From Desulfovibrio legallii (GTDB taxonomy: Bacteria > Desulfobacterota > Desulfovibrionia > Desulfovibrionales > Desulfovibrionaceae): a stretch of 39,017 nt of DNA. The stretch lies in assembly GCF_900102485.1 (NCBI RefSeq), contig NZ_FNBX01000023.1, positions 1 to 39,017 on the forward strand, read 5' to 3'. The notes beneath the pieces were generated by a model. The model ran no database searches, was not told the DNA's origin, and was given only the letters and a program-made list of their open reading frames with translations. The stretch's first letter is position 1. The number at the start of each line of letters is the position of its first letter. This document shows positions 1-7,649 of this stretch, piece by piece. Made by a program: the position numbers and the translations under genes.

Positions 1-1
1 C

Positions 2-298
2 GACGTCTGGAAGTACCTGAGCACGGGATGGGCCAGACGTTTTGTGAAGCGATGGCTGGTCTGGGTGAACAGGTCAGATCTTGCCCCAATGCGCAAAGTG
101 GGCGGACTGATTCAGAGACATCTTGAGAACATCCTGACCTTCTGCCGCCACAGGATCACCAACGGCGTGGCCGAGGGCCTCAACAGCAAGATCATGGCCA
201 TCAAGAGGAAGGCTTGCGGTTATAGGAACCGGGAGCATTTCAAGACAGCCATCTACTTCTTCTGTGGCGGTCTAAACCTCTACCCGGCCAGTTCCTGA
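2..298 (+). CDS. ISL3-family transposase, C-terminal part (cut by window edge)
   Basis: The reading frame is open from the first bases of the window to a TGA at 296-298, so this is the 3' end of a longer gene. The last ~85 residues carry the typical end of ISL3-type DDE transposases: a segment RITNGVAEGLNSKI followed by a basic KRKACGYRN stretch and a hydrophobic FCGGLNLYP tail. In this family the N-G-x-x-E-x-x-N region holds the last acidic residue of the DDE catalytic triad (family knowledge). A GTG at 44 could act as a start, but the frame continues upstream without a stop, so I treat it as internal. Whether the full element is intact cannot be judged from this window. Confidence 0.85.
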   Translation, partial: DVWKYLSTGWARRFVKRWLVWVNRSDLAPMRKVGGLIQRHLENILTFCRHRITNGVAEGLNSKIMAIKRKACGYRNREHFKTAIYFFCGGLNLYPASS

Positions 299-301
299 CA
301 G

Positions 302-331
302 GGGTTACCCACGGAAAACCCGGAAGAACCT
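302..331. mobile_element. Probable right terminal inverted repeat of the ISL3-type element
   Basis: Four bases after the transposase stop lies a stretch beginning GGGTTACCCACGG and ending in GGAAGAACC. Its position directly behind the transposase gene and its general form (a run of G at the outer end, an AAAAC core, a GAAGA inner part) fit ISL3-family terminal repeats. The matching left end lies outside the window, so neither the exact boundary nor a target duplication can be confirmed. Confidence 0.4.
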
Positions 332-362
332 TGTTTTTTTACGGTCTGCCGCAAGGGGTTCG

Positions 363-1553
363 TCATACCCGCGGCGGACCGTTTTTTGCGTCCTTGCGTC
401 GGCAGCAGAGGCATGCCGCCACTGTCAGGGCAAAGAAAACTGCGCCCGCATAGCCTGTGGCCTCCAGGCCAAGCCGGTTAAAAATAAGGCTGCCGATAAA
501 GGCGCCGCCCCCGATGCCCACATTGAAGATGCCTGAATACAGGGAAGTGGCTATATCCGCGGCATGGGCGGCCAGTTCCAGCACTCTGCTTTGGAAAAGC
601 AGGTTGATGACGGCCATGCTGCCGCCCCAGAGCACGCACAGCGGCGCCAAAGTCTCCACCCGCGTGACGGAGACCCGGAGCAGCAGCAGGCAGAAGCCGA
701 TGACAAGCAGGGGCGCAAGGAAGGCCAGCTTGGTTCTGGCCGTGGTCAGCCGGGCGGCGAGCAGGCTGCCCGCAATGCCGGAAACCCCCATGAGCAGCAG
801 AAAAACCGGCACGGCCCCCTCAGTAAATCCGCCTTTCCGCAACAGCAGCGGGGCAAGATAGGTATAGGCGATAAAATGGCCTGTTACGGCCAGCATGGTC
901 TGCAGATAGAGGAGGGCAAGCTCTTTATCGTGAAAGAGGGCGGGCACGCTTTTGAAAGAGCCCGTATCCCGCGCTTCCAGCGGCGGCAGAAGCCGCCAGA
1001 GTACAAGGCCCACACAGGCCGCTGCCGCGCCGATGAGCGCAAAGGCCGCCCGCCAGCCGAAATGCTGGCCCACTATGGTGCCCAGCGGCACCCCCAGCAC
1101 CGTGGCCAGGGAGCTGCCCACAATGACCACGGCAAGCCCTTTGGCCTTAGCCTCCGGCGGGGTGATGCGCACCACGATAGGGCTGGCGATGGACCAGAAC
1201 ACTGCGTGGGCATTGGCAATGCAGAGACGGCCCAGCATCAGCGCGACAAAATTGGTGGACAGGGCCGAAACAATATGCCCGGCAATGAATATGCCAAACA
1301 GGCAGAGCAGCAGACGCCGCCGCTCAAAGCGAGCGGTGCAGGCCGTCAGCGGCAGGGAAAGCAGGGCCACGGCCCAGGCGTATACCGTCACCAGCAGCCC
1401 GGTGAAAGCCTCTGTTTCGCCCAGGTCCGCGGCAATGGCCGGCAACAGACCAATGGGCAGAACCTCTGTGGTGACGAAGATGAATGCAGCCAGGGCCAAT
1501 GCCAGAACAGGCGCCCAGAGGCGTCGGCCCTCCGGGGTCTTTACGGAAGTCAT
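363..1553 (-). CDS. sotB: SotB-like sugar-efflux MFS transporter
   Basis: A 396-residue inner-membrane protein with about twelve hydrophobic segments, the usual size for the drug:H+ antiporter-1 branch of the major facilitator superfamily. Features shared with E. coli SotB/YdeA include an N-terminal AAFIFVTTEVLPIGLLPAIA helix, a VYAWAVALLSLP segment, the FERRRLLLCLF loop, an AHAVFWSI segment, a GQHFGWRAAF motif, and YSGIFNVGIGGGAFIG near residue 345. SotB-type proteins export sugars such as arabinose or IPTG; the real substrate here is unknown. The ATG at 1553 is preceded by AAAAGGA six bases upstream on the minus strand. It lies downstream of the phosphopantetheinyl transferase gene on the same strand, about 225 bp away, so co-transcription is possible but not shown. 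Confidence 0.85.
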   Translation of the reverse strand: MTSVKTPEGRRLWAPVLALALAAFIFVTTEVLPIGLLPAIAADLGETEAFTGLLVTVYAWAVALLSLPLTACTARFERRRLLLCLFGIFIAGHIVSALSTNFVALMLGRLCIANAHAVFWSIASPIVVRITPPEAKAKGLAVVIVGSSLATVLGVPLGTIVGQHFGWRAAFALIGAAAACVGLVLWRLLPPLEARDTGSFKSVPALFHDKELALLYLQTMLAVTGHFIAYTYLAPLLLRKGGFTEGAVPVFLLLMGVSGIAGSLLAARLTTARTKLAFLAPLLVIGFCLLLLRVSVTRVETLAPLCVLWGGSMAVINLLFQSRVLELAAHAADIATSLYSGIFNVGIGGGAFIGSLIFNRLGLEATGYAGAVFFALTVAACLCCRRKDAKNGPPRV

Positions 1554-1778
1554 GCGGTATCCTTTTGTCCCCGCGGATGCGGTTGCAGGGACAAGGCGTG
1601 CTCCATATCTCTCATGCCCGGAATTGGCAAGGCCTGGAATCGCAGACTCCGGCGTGGGCGGCGTCCTCGCCTGGTCGGTGTGGGCGGTCCCCCGTGCAGT
1701 TCAGGCCTGCAGCGCGCCTGCGGCTGCACAGGGCGGATGCCCGCCGCCAAAGAGGCCTGCGGGCGGCGCGTCCCTGCC

Positions 1779-2435
1779 TTACGGCCGCGGCGCTGCGCCG
1801 TCGGCAAGCAGATCGGCTGGAGCAAGCCTGGTAAGACGCAGCGCGGTCAGCGGCTGCCGGGCGGCCACAGCCAACACATGGCCGGGCAGCTCCCGCCAGG
1901 CCAGATGCCAGATGCGCTTCCCCCATGGGTGCGGACCGTCGCAGAGCGGCAGCAGGGAAAAGGACTCCGGGTTCAGCCAGAGGCCGAGCCCTACGGCCTT
2001 GAGCAGGCTTTCCTTGCCCGTCCAGAGCCGCAGCCAGCAGTTTGCCGGGCGCGAGCTGCGGGCCAGAGCCAGGCGCTCCGCCGGGTGCAGCCCGCGCAAG
2101 GGCAGGGGAGACCCCAAAGCCGGGCGCGGCTCAACATCTACGCCCAGGGGCGGACGCCCCACGGCCAGTACCGCGTACGCGCCCGCGTGGCTCAGGCTGA
2201 AGCCCGGCCCGCCTGGGCGGCACAGGCGGGGTTTGCCCCACGGGTTCAGGGTCAGCGCGTCGTCCGCGCGCACGCCCAGCACGCGGCGCAGCAAAAGCCC
2301 GGCGGCAAGGGCGCGCAACCGGTCCTCCGGCGCGGCGCGGCGCGCCATACTCCGGCGACGGTCTGGCGTAAGGCGCGGCGCGGCTGCGGCGGCAAAGGGG
2401 GCCAAATCCGGCCAGTATGTCCAGAAAAGCTCCAT
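1779..2435 (-). CDS. Sfp-type 4'-phosphopantetheinyl transferase
   Basis: A 218-residue protein with the two signature motifs of the Sfp/AcpT phosphopantetheinyl transferase superfamily: GVDVE at residues 98-102 (Mg2+-binding acidic pair) and WTGKESLLKA at 138-147 (the W-x-x-K-E-x-x-x-K motif). An FSLSHAG motif lies at about 79-85. These enzymes move the phosphopantetheine arm of CoA onto a carrier-protein serine, making holo-ACP in the cytoplasm. I start at the ATG at 2435 because GGGGAA precedes it at good spacing; an upstream ATG at 2489 has no such site and would add 18 unconserved residues. No polyketide or peptide synthetase is in view, so the partner could be the fatty-acid ACP or a distant carrier. 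The C-terminal ~60 residues look divergent. Confidence 0.85.
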   Translation of the reverse strand: MELFWTYWPDLAPFAAAAAPRLTPDRRRSMARRAAPEDRLRALAAGLLLRRVLGVRADDALTLNPWGKPRLCRPGGPGFSLSHAGAYAVLAVGRPPLGVDVEPRPALGSPLPLRGLHPAERLALARSSRPANCWLRLWTGKESLLKAVGLGLWLNPESFSLLPLCDGPHPWGKRIWHLAWRELPGHVLAVAARQPLTALRLTRLAPADLLADGAAPRP

Positions 2436-2660
2436 GACTGTTCCCCAGCAATACCCTGCCCGGAGGCAGGATTCAAGCCAGCCCGCCAAGGCCGAAAAAA
2501 TAATTACTGCGCTGTTATGCTTTGTAAAAATGGCGGCGTTGCGGCCGGAAAAGGGCCGCCTACTTGGCCTTGGAGAAATTTGCGCTTGGATTTTGCGCGG
2601 GAAGGTGCTAGGGAAGTGCTTTCCCGCGTGGTGCAGAACGTGCCGTGCGGGAGAAAGGGG

Positions 2661-2725
2661 CCCCGCCGTCGGGTGACGGCGGGGCTTGGGTTAAGGGGCC
2701 GGACTGCGGCAGAACAGTCCGGCCC
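2661..2725 (-). terminator. Tandem hairpins downstream of the iron-ADH gene
   Basis: Two perfect inverted repeats follow the minus-strand stop at 2744. The first to be transcribed pairs 2716-2725 with 2696-2705 (10 bp, 10-base loop). The second pairs 2675-2684 with 2661-2670 (10 bp, loop of 4) and is followed on the minus strand by C-rich sequence and a short TTTCT. The U-tract is weak, so this may be a terminator or an mRNA-stabilising structure. The rest of 2436-2743, apart from the short upstream leader of the phosphopantetheinyl transferase gene, shows nothing else recognisable. Confidence 0.55.
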
Positions 2726-2743
2726 AGGAGGAGGATGGCGTAC

Positions 2744-3955
2744 TCAGGGCATGGGGCGCAAGGATTGCCGGTAGATTCTGGCCACCAGCTCGTGCGAGCT
2801 GGGCACCGGCGCCACGGAAAGCAAAGGCCCCAGCGATGGGGTGCATTCCACCTGCGTACAAAATTTCTCCACATCCGGCTCCTGAACCCCCAGGTTCAGG
2901 AGCTTTTGCGTCAGGCCCACGGAAAAAAGCCACTGCTCCACAGCTCTGGCGGCCTTGGGCGCTTCTTCAGGCAAACCGCGCAGGCCAGGGGCCAGCGGCG
3001 CAAGAATATCGGCCGCTACCGGCGCGCAGGCGGGGTAGCACTCCCGCACTACGGCGGGCAGCAGCACAGCCAGCCGCAGGCCGTGGGGGGCGTCGCAAAC
3101 GCCCCGCAGGGGCTGCTCCAGGGCATGGGCCATGTGCAGCAGGCCGTTGTCGAAGGCCAGCCCGGCCTGGATGGCGGCCAGGCACAAGCCGTAGCGGGCT
3201 TCCAGATCGTCGGGGCACTGCAGGGCCGCGGGCAGCCAGCGGTGTACCAGGCGTACGGTTTCTCTGGCCAGCATCACCACAAAAGGATTGCTGACCGTGG
3301 TGGTGGCGGCTTCCACCACCCGGCTCAGGGCGTCCACAGAAACGTAACGGGTCTGGTCCGGTGAAAGCCCGGTCATGAGCGCGGGGTCTTCCACGGCGTA
3401 GCGCGGGTACAGGCAGTCATGGGCGATGACGGAGGCCCGGCGTTGCCGGGGCAGGGCGGCCACGGCAAAACGGTTGACTTCGCTGCCCACGCCGTGGGTC
3501 AGGGGCACGGCCGCCAGGGGCAGGGCCGTACGCGGGCGGAAGCGACAGCAGAACAGATCTTCGGCCGTAACCCCAGGGTTGGCCAAAAGCGCCGCCGCAC
3601 ATTTGCCGCAGTCTATGGGGCTGCCGCCGCCAATGGCCAGCACGGCCCCCGCGCCCACCACCCGCCCCAGGGCGGCGGCCTCGTCCATACAGTCTGTGGA
3701 AGGGTCAGGCGTTACGCGGTTGTAGAGGGCCAGTTTCAGTCCCTGGCTGCGGGCGGCCCGTTCGGCCTCGTCCCACGCGCCGCTGTCCCTGTAGGCGTGC
3801 CCGCCGCAAACGCAGAGCACAGAGCGCACGCCGTCTTCCCGCAGCCGGGCAAACACGCTTTCCAGCCGTTCCAGTGCCCCCACGCCCAGAAAAACCGTGG
3901 TCCGCAGACGGATCTCACGCACGGCGGCAGTATGGGGGCAGGGGGCGATGGTCAT
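2744..3955 (-). CDS. Iron-containing alcohol dehydrogenase family protein (one metal ligand altered)
   Basis: A 403-residue protein of the group III (iron) alcohol dehydrogenase family. The NAD(P)-binding motif GGGSPIDCGK is at residues 110-118 and the family motif THGVGSEVN at 153-161. In FucO the metal is held by Asp196, His200, His263 and His277. Here Asp208, His277 and His291 fit by motif and spacing (14 residues between the last two), but the position of His200 is Arg212 (DALSR instead of DALTH). Gln281 also replaces a usually conserved His. It may therefore bind metal differently or not at all. The ATG at 3955 has an excellent GGAGGAAACT site; an upstream in-frame ATG at 4051 lacks one. 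Substrate unknown. It is transcribed divergently from the aldolase block. Confidence 0.85.
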   Translation of the reverse strand: MTIAPCPHTAAVREIRLRTTVFLGVGALERLESVFARLREDGVRSVLCVCGGHAYRDSGAWDEAERAARSQGLKLALYNRVTPDPSTDCMDEAAALGRVVGAGAVLAIGGGSPIDCGKCAAALLANPGVTAEDLFCCRFRPRTALPLAAVPLTHGVGSEVNRFAVAALPRQRRASVIAHDCLYPRYAVEDPALMTGLSPDQTRYVSVDALSRVVEAATTTVSNPFVVMLARETVRLVHRWLPAALQCPDDLEARYGLCLAAIQAGLAFDNGLLHMAHALEQPLRGVCDAPHGLRLAVLLPAVVRECYPACAPVAADILAPLAPGLRGLPEEAPKAARAVEQWLFSVGLTQKLLNLGVQEPDVEKFCTQVECTPSLGPLLSVAPVPSSHELVARIYRQSLRPMP

Positions 3956-4059
3956 AGTTTCCTCCGGCGAGCCGCAATGGAATTGCGGCAGAACCGGTTC
4001 GGGCGGGGACAAAGCCCGGACGGGGTACTTTGCCTGCAGCATTCGCCGCAAGCTGCCCC

Positions 4060-4088
4060 AAAATAGGCCGGAAGTTTTTTTAGGTCAA
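4060..4088 (-). promoter_or_regulatory. Sigma70-type promoter for the iron-ADH gene
   Basis: Read on the minus strand: TTGACC (4088-4083), a 17-base spacer, then TATTTT (4065-4060). This would give a leader of about 95 bases before the ATG at 3955. The match and spacing are good, and the site lies in an AT-rich island in an otherwise GC-rich region. Not experimentally supported. Confidence 0.5.
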
Positions 4089-4197
4089 GGAGCTGCGCAA
4101 TTTTTCACATATTTTTTTTGTCTAAAATTTTGCATGATCACGAAACTGTCACAAACGGTTAGGTTTTTTTGTCCGGATTTTTATGGGGCAGGGCGCG

Positions 4198-4226
4198 TTG
4201 CGTCCGCCCCGGCAGCAGCGTATACT
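4198..4226 (+). promoter_or_regulatory. Sigma70-type promoter for the aldolase/cytidylyltransferase block
   Basis: TTGCGT (4198-4203), a 17-base spacer and TATACT (4221-4226; five of six matches to the -10 consensus) lie about 48 bases before the ATG at 4274. Together with the minus-strand promoter at 4060-4088 it makes a divergent control region. Between them (4090-4197) are long T-runs and the sequence ACTGTCACAAACGGT, which might hold an operator, but I cannot name a regulator. Confidence 0.5.
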
Positions 4227-4273
4227 GCCCGCGTTCTTTATCCTTCAACCCTGCGGCGGCAGGCCGCTTGTTT

Positions 4274-5071
4274 ATGACTGTACACGAAATTCGCGCGCTC
4301 CTGGCGGCGGACAAGCCCACCGTGGGCACCTGGCTTCAGTTGCCGTCGCCCGACGTGGCCGAGCTCATGGCCCGGGCGGGGTACGATTGGGTGGCAGTGG
4401 ATATGGAGCACGGCTCCTTCGGCCGTACCGGGCTTCCGGATATTTTCCGGGCCATTGAATGCGGCGGCGCCGCGCCCTTTGCCCGGCTGGGCGAAGCCAG
4501 CAAAACACAGATCAAAGCCGCCCTGGAGGCCGGCGCGCAAGGGCTGATCTTTCCCATGATCGAAAGCCGCGCCCAGCTCGACAGGGCCATCGACCTTTCG
4601 GTTTATCCCGGCCAGGACAACTGGCGCGCGGCAGGGGAAACCGCCCCGGAATACCGGGGGGTGGGCTTCTGCCGGGCCAATGCCTTCGGCAAGGATTTTG
4701 ACGCCTACCGCGAACAGCGCGCGCCGGAGCTTTTTCTGGTGGCGCAGATTGAGCATATCCGCGCCGTGGAGCAGCTGGAAGCCATTGTTTCCCACCCGCG
4801 TCTGGACGCCATCATGGTGGGGCCCTATGATCTTTCCGGCTCCATGGGCCTGACGGGGTGCTTTGGCCATCCCGACTTCCAGGCTGTTATGGCCCGCATT
4901 GCCGCTGTCTGCGCCCGCTGCGGGGCGCGCATGGGCCTGCACATCGTGCAGCCCGATCCGGAGGAACTGGCCCGGCAGACGGCGGCGGGCAGCCGGTTTA
5001 TCGCCTACGGCATTGATTCCGTCTTTTTGTGGGGCGCTGCGGAACGCCCCCGGCAGGAGGGCAGGCAGTGA
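4274..5071 (+). CDS. HpcH/HpaI-type class II aldolase
   Basis: A 265-residue TIM-barrel aldolase of the HpcH/HpaI family. These enzymes make or split 2-keto-3-deoxy (or 2-keto-4-hydroxy) acids from pyruvate and an aldehyde, using a divalent metal. Visible landmarks are VDMEHG with the catalytic His46, Arg71 in the APFAR strand, QIEH with Glu160, and GPYDLSGSMGLTG with Asp186; Glu160 and Asp186 fit the two metal ligands. I start at the ATG at 4274 because similarity begins there; upstream ATGs only add non-conserved residues. The Shine-Dalgarno is poor. It heads a gene block and overlaps the next gene by four bases (GTGA), so the two proteins are probably made together. Its true substrate is unknown; with a sugar-nucleotide gene set downstream, a biosynthetic aldol addition is more likely than catabolism. 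Confidence 0.85.
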   Translation: MTVHEIRALLAADKPTVGTWLQLPSPDVAELMARAGYDWVAVDMEHGSFGRTGLPDIFRAIECGGAAPFARLGEASKTQIKAALEAGAQGLIFPMIESRAQLDRAIDLSVYPGQDNWRAAGETAPEYRGVGFCRANAFGKDFDAYREQRAPELFLVAQIEHIRAVEQLEAIVSHPRLDAIMVGPYDLSGSMGLTGCFGHPDFQAVMARIAAVCARCGARMGLHIVQPDPEELARQTAAGSRFIAYGIDSVFLWGAAERPRQEGRQ

Positions 5072-5982
5072 ACATTACCGTCTTCGGCGGGTCGGGCTTT
5101 CTCGGCTCGCATATCTGTGACAAACTTTCCGAGGCCGGGCACGCGGTCACCATTGTGGATCTGCACCCTTCCCCCTGGCTGCGCCAGGACCAGACCATGC
5201 TCACGGGCAATATTCTGGACGAGACGGTGGTCCACAAGGCTGTGGAAGGCGCGGATATGGTCTTCAACTATGCCGGCATAGCCGACATCGGCGAGGCCAA
5301 CAACCGCCCGGTGGATACGGCCCGCATCAACGTGGTGGGCAACGTCATGGTGCTGGAGGCCTGCCGGCAGGCGAAGGTCAGGCGGTACATCTTTGCCAGC
5401 TCGCTGTACGTGTACGGCAAATCCGGCGGCTTTTACCGCTGCAGTAAGCAGGCCTGCGAACTCTATATTGAGAACTACCAGGCCATGCACGGCCTGCCCT
5501 ACACTATCCTGCGCTACGGTTCGCTCTACGGGCCGCGCTCGGACAGGCGCAACGCCATCCACCGTTTTGTGTATGAGGCCCTTTCCACCGGCAGCATCAC
5601 CTATTACGGCGCGCCCATGGCCCTGCGCGAATACGTGCATGTGGACGACGCCAGCGCCGCCACCGTGGCCGTGCTGGCCCCGGAATTTGAGAATCAGAAC
5701 ATCATCATTTCCGGCAATCAGCCCATGCGGGTGGGCGATCTTTTCAAAATGATGGGCGAAATGCTGGGCAAGGAGCTGGAGATCAAATACCAGAACGACC
5801 CCAACAGCGGCCACTACCAGATCACCCCTTACGCCTTTATGCCCAAGGTGGGGCGCAAACTGGTGCCGCCCCTGACCGTGGATCTGGGGCAGGGCATTCT
5901 GCGCGTTATGGAAGAAGAGCACCGGCAGATGCATCCGGAATTGGCGTCCGAGGGGGGGTATCTGCTCCCCACCGACGACTGA
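5068..5982 (+). CDS. Extended SDR: NAD-dependent epimerase/dehydratase
   Basis: A 304-residue extended short-chain dehydrogenase of the sugar-nucleotide epimerase/dehydratase class. The Rossmann motif GGSGFLGSH is at residues 7-15. The active-site Tyr-x-x-x-Lys is seen as YRCSK, with SSLYVYG carrying the usual Ser/Thr region, and REYVHVDDAS is the typical substrate-binding segment. Such enzymes epimerise, dehydrate or reduce the sugar of an NDP-sugar in the cytoplasm. Start: GTG at 5068, overlapping the aldolase stop, with GGAGGG about ten bases upstream. An ATG at 5029 lies inside the aldolase gene and is unlikely. The exact reaction cannot be told from the sequence; I do not see features that would make it a clear GalE or RfbB. 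Confidence 0.85.
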   Translation: MNITVFGGSGFLGSHICDKLSEAGHAVTIVDLHPSPWLRQDQTMLTGNILDETVVHKAVEGADMVFNYAGIADIGEANNRPVDTARINVVGNVMVLEACRQAKVRRYIFASSLYVYGKSGGFYRCSKQACELYIENYQAMHGLPYTILRYGSLYGPRSDRRNAIHRFVYEALSTGSITYYGAPMALREYVHVDDASAATVAVLAPEFENQNIIISGNQPMRVGDLFKMMGEMLGKELEIKYQNDPNSGHYQITPYAFMPKVGRKLVPPLTVDLGQGILRVMEEEHRQMHPELASEGGYLLPTDD

Positions 5983-6143
5983 AATGCCGCGTCTTTTTGT
6001 TTGTGGCGGCGTCAGGGCGCGCTTTGGCTCCGGTCGAGTACCAAAGACGTACACTCCCGTCGCCAAGAGCACGTCCTTCAAAAAATTTTGCCCGCTGACC
6101 AGATTTGACAACAGCATAAATCAGGCCCTCAAGGAGCCGACCC

Positions 6144-6914
6144 ATGAACATCATTGCCATTATTCCCGCACGGATGGGTTCCAGCCGCTATCCCGGCAAA
6201 CCTCTTGCGCTCATCCACAACGTGCCCATGGTGGGGCATGTGGCCTTCCGCACGGCCATGAGCAAGACCCTGGCCGCCACCTATGTGGCCACTTGCGACG
6301 AAATTATTGAAAATTATTGCAAAGATGCGGGCCTGCCCTGCGTCATGACCGGCGACCACCATGTGCGCTGCTCCACCCGTACGGCCGAGGCTCTGCTCAA
6401 AATCGAGGCTGCCACTGGCAAAAAGGCCGACATCGTAGTTATGGTCCAGGGCGACGAGCCCATGGTCCGGCCTGAGATGATCGACGCCGCCGTGGCCCCC
6501 ATGCTGGCCGACCCTGCCATCAACGTGGTCAACCTCATGGCTGAAATGGACACCCTGGAAGAATTTGAGGATCCCAACGAAGTAAAAGTGGTGGTGGACC
6601 GCAACAACGATGCCCTCTACTTCTCGCGCGAGCCCATTCCTTCGCGCAAGAAGGGCGCGGACAAAGTGCCCATGCGCAAGCAGGTCTGCATCATACCCTT
6701 CCGCCGCGATTACCTGCTCCGCTTCAATGAGCTGGAGGAAAGCCCTCTGGAAATTTATGAATCCGTGGATATGCTGCGCATTCTTGAATACGGCGAAAAA
6801 GTGCGCATGGTGCCCACCACCTGCCGCACCTGGAGTGTGGATACGCCCGAAGACCTGGCCCGCGTGGCCCGGCTTATGGAAGGCGACGACCTCATGCGCG
6901 AGTACAGCAAATAG
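6144..6914 (+). CDS. KdsB-like cytidylyltransferase (CMP-keto-sugar synthetase)
   Basis: A 256-residue protein of the CMP-KDO/CMP-sialate synthetase fold, close in length to KdsB (about 250). The nucleotide-binding start IIPARMGSSRYPGKPL is at residues 5-20. VQGDEPM, EVKVVVDRNNDALYFSREPIPS and a final SVDTPEDL all have counterparts in KdsB. It would transfer CMP from CTP onto the anomeric carbon of a 2-keto-3-deoxy sugar. The KdsB motif SGTER is replaced here by RCSTRT, and the insert before the C-terminal helices differs, so the substrate may not be KDO. AAGGAG lies nine bases before the ATG. A 161-base gap separates it from the SDR gene; no strong promoter is seen there, only a stray TTGACA at about 6107. 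Confidence 0.8.
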   Translation: MNIIAIIPARMGSSRYPGKPLALIHNVPMVGHVAFRTAMSKTLAATYVATCDEIIENYCKDAGLPCVMTGDHHVRCSTRTAEALLKIEAATGKKADIVVMVQGDEPMVRPEMIDAAVAPMLADPAINVVNLMAEMDTLEEFEDPNEVKVVVDRNNDALYFSREPIPSRKKGADKVPMRKQVCIIPFRRDYLLRFNELEESPLEIYESVDMLRILEYGEKVRMVPTTCRTWSVDTPEDLARVARLMEGDDLMREYSK

Positions 6915-7640
6915 ATGGGCGCTTCCCTGCCCCCACACGGCTCAGAGCCGTCCGGCCCAGCAGCGGCGTCCGGGCCTTCCCGCCCCGATGAAGCGGCAGG
7001 CACAGGGCACGGCGGCCCGCCCTGTCTGGGGCAACGCCTGGCCGCGGCCCTGGAAGAGCTGTGGATAGCCCTGTTCGCCTGGGTGCCCACGCCCCTGGGG
7101 CTGGCCCTGCGCCTGCTGGCCTGGCGCTGGCTGTTTGCCCGCTGCGGGTCCGTGCGTTTCGGCACCGGGCTCACCCTGGCCGGATGCCCCCACATGCGCC
7201 TGGGCGACAATGTGCGCCTGGGGCGGGGCTGCTTTGTCACCGCTACGGACGGCACGCTGGTGCTGCACCACGACGTGGCCTTATCGCCCTGCGTGCATGT
7301 GGGGGCGGACGCGGGCCGCATCGAAATCGGCGCGCACACGGCCGTGGGGCCGGGCACGGTCATCCGTGCGGCCAACCACCGCATTGCCCGGCAGGATGTG
7401 CCCATCATGTGTCAGGGCCATGTGCCGGGGCAGATCGTTATTGAAGAGGACGTCTGGATCGGGGCCAACTGCGTCGTCACCCCGGACGTGCGCATCGGGC
7501 GCGGGGCCGTGGTGGGCGCGGGGGCTGTGGTCACCCGCAATGTGGCCCCATTCACCATCGTGGGCGGCGTGCCCGCCAAGGTCATCGGCATGCGCGGCAT
7601 TGCCGCTCCCCAGAGCGGCCCCGCCCATCCGCAGGAATGA
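6915..7640 (+). CDS. Left-handed beta-helix (hexapeptide) acyltransferase
   Basis: A 241-residue protein. Residues ~1-40 are low-complexity (G, P, S, A), followed by an amphipathic or hydrophobic segment (LFAWVPTPLGLALRLLAW). Next comes a hexapeptide-repeat domain with the six-residue rhythm typical of LbH transferases: LGDNVRLGRGC, IEIGAHTAVGPGTVI, IVIEEDVWIGANCVV, VRIGRGAVVGAGAVV and the closing GGVPAKVIG. The AANHRI segment holds the likely catalytic histidine, as in NodL/LacA/WbbJ acetyltransferases. It probably O- or N-acetylates a sugar, using acetyl-CoA. The ATG directly abuts the stop of the cytidylyltransferase, pointing to translational coupling. The odd N-terminus could mean the true start lies elsewhere, but I see no better one. 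Confidence 0.85.
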   Translation: MGASLPPHGSEPSGPAAASGPSRPDEAAGTGHGGPPCLGQRLAAALEELWIALFAWVPTPLGLALRLLAWRWLFARCGSVRFGTGLTLAGCPHMRLGDNVRLGRGCFVTATDGTLVLHHDVALSPCVHVGADAGRIEIGAHTAVGPGTVIRAANHRIARQDVPIMCQGHVPGQIVIEEDVWIGANCVVTPDVRIGRGAVVGAGAVVTRNVAPFTIVGGVPAKVIGMRGIAAPQSGPAHPQE

Positions 7641-7649
7641 GGACGGAAT

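Noticed and set aside
564..2774. Very long open frames on the plus strand (736 and 574 codons) across the sotB/phosphopantetheinyl transferase region
   Set aside because: They are antisense shadows of GC-rich minus-strand genes: composition is Arg/Gly/Gln-rich without domains, while the minus strand gives recognisable SotB and Sfp motifs.
6100..6130. Promoter at TTGACA near 6107 before the cytidylyltransferase
   Set aside because: No acceptable -10 lies 16-18 bases downstream (the sequence there is CTCAAG), so I did not annotate it.
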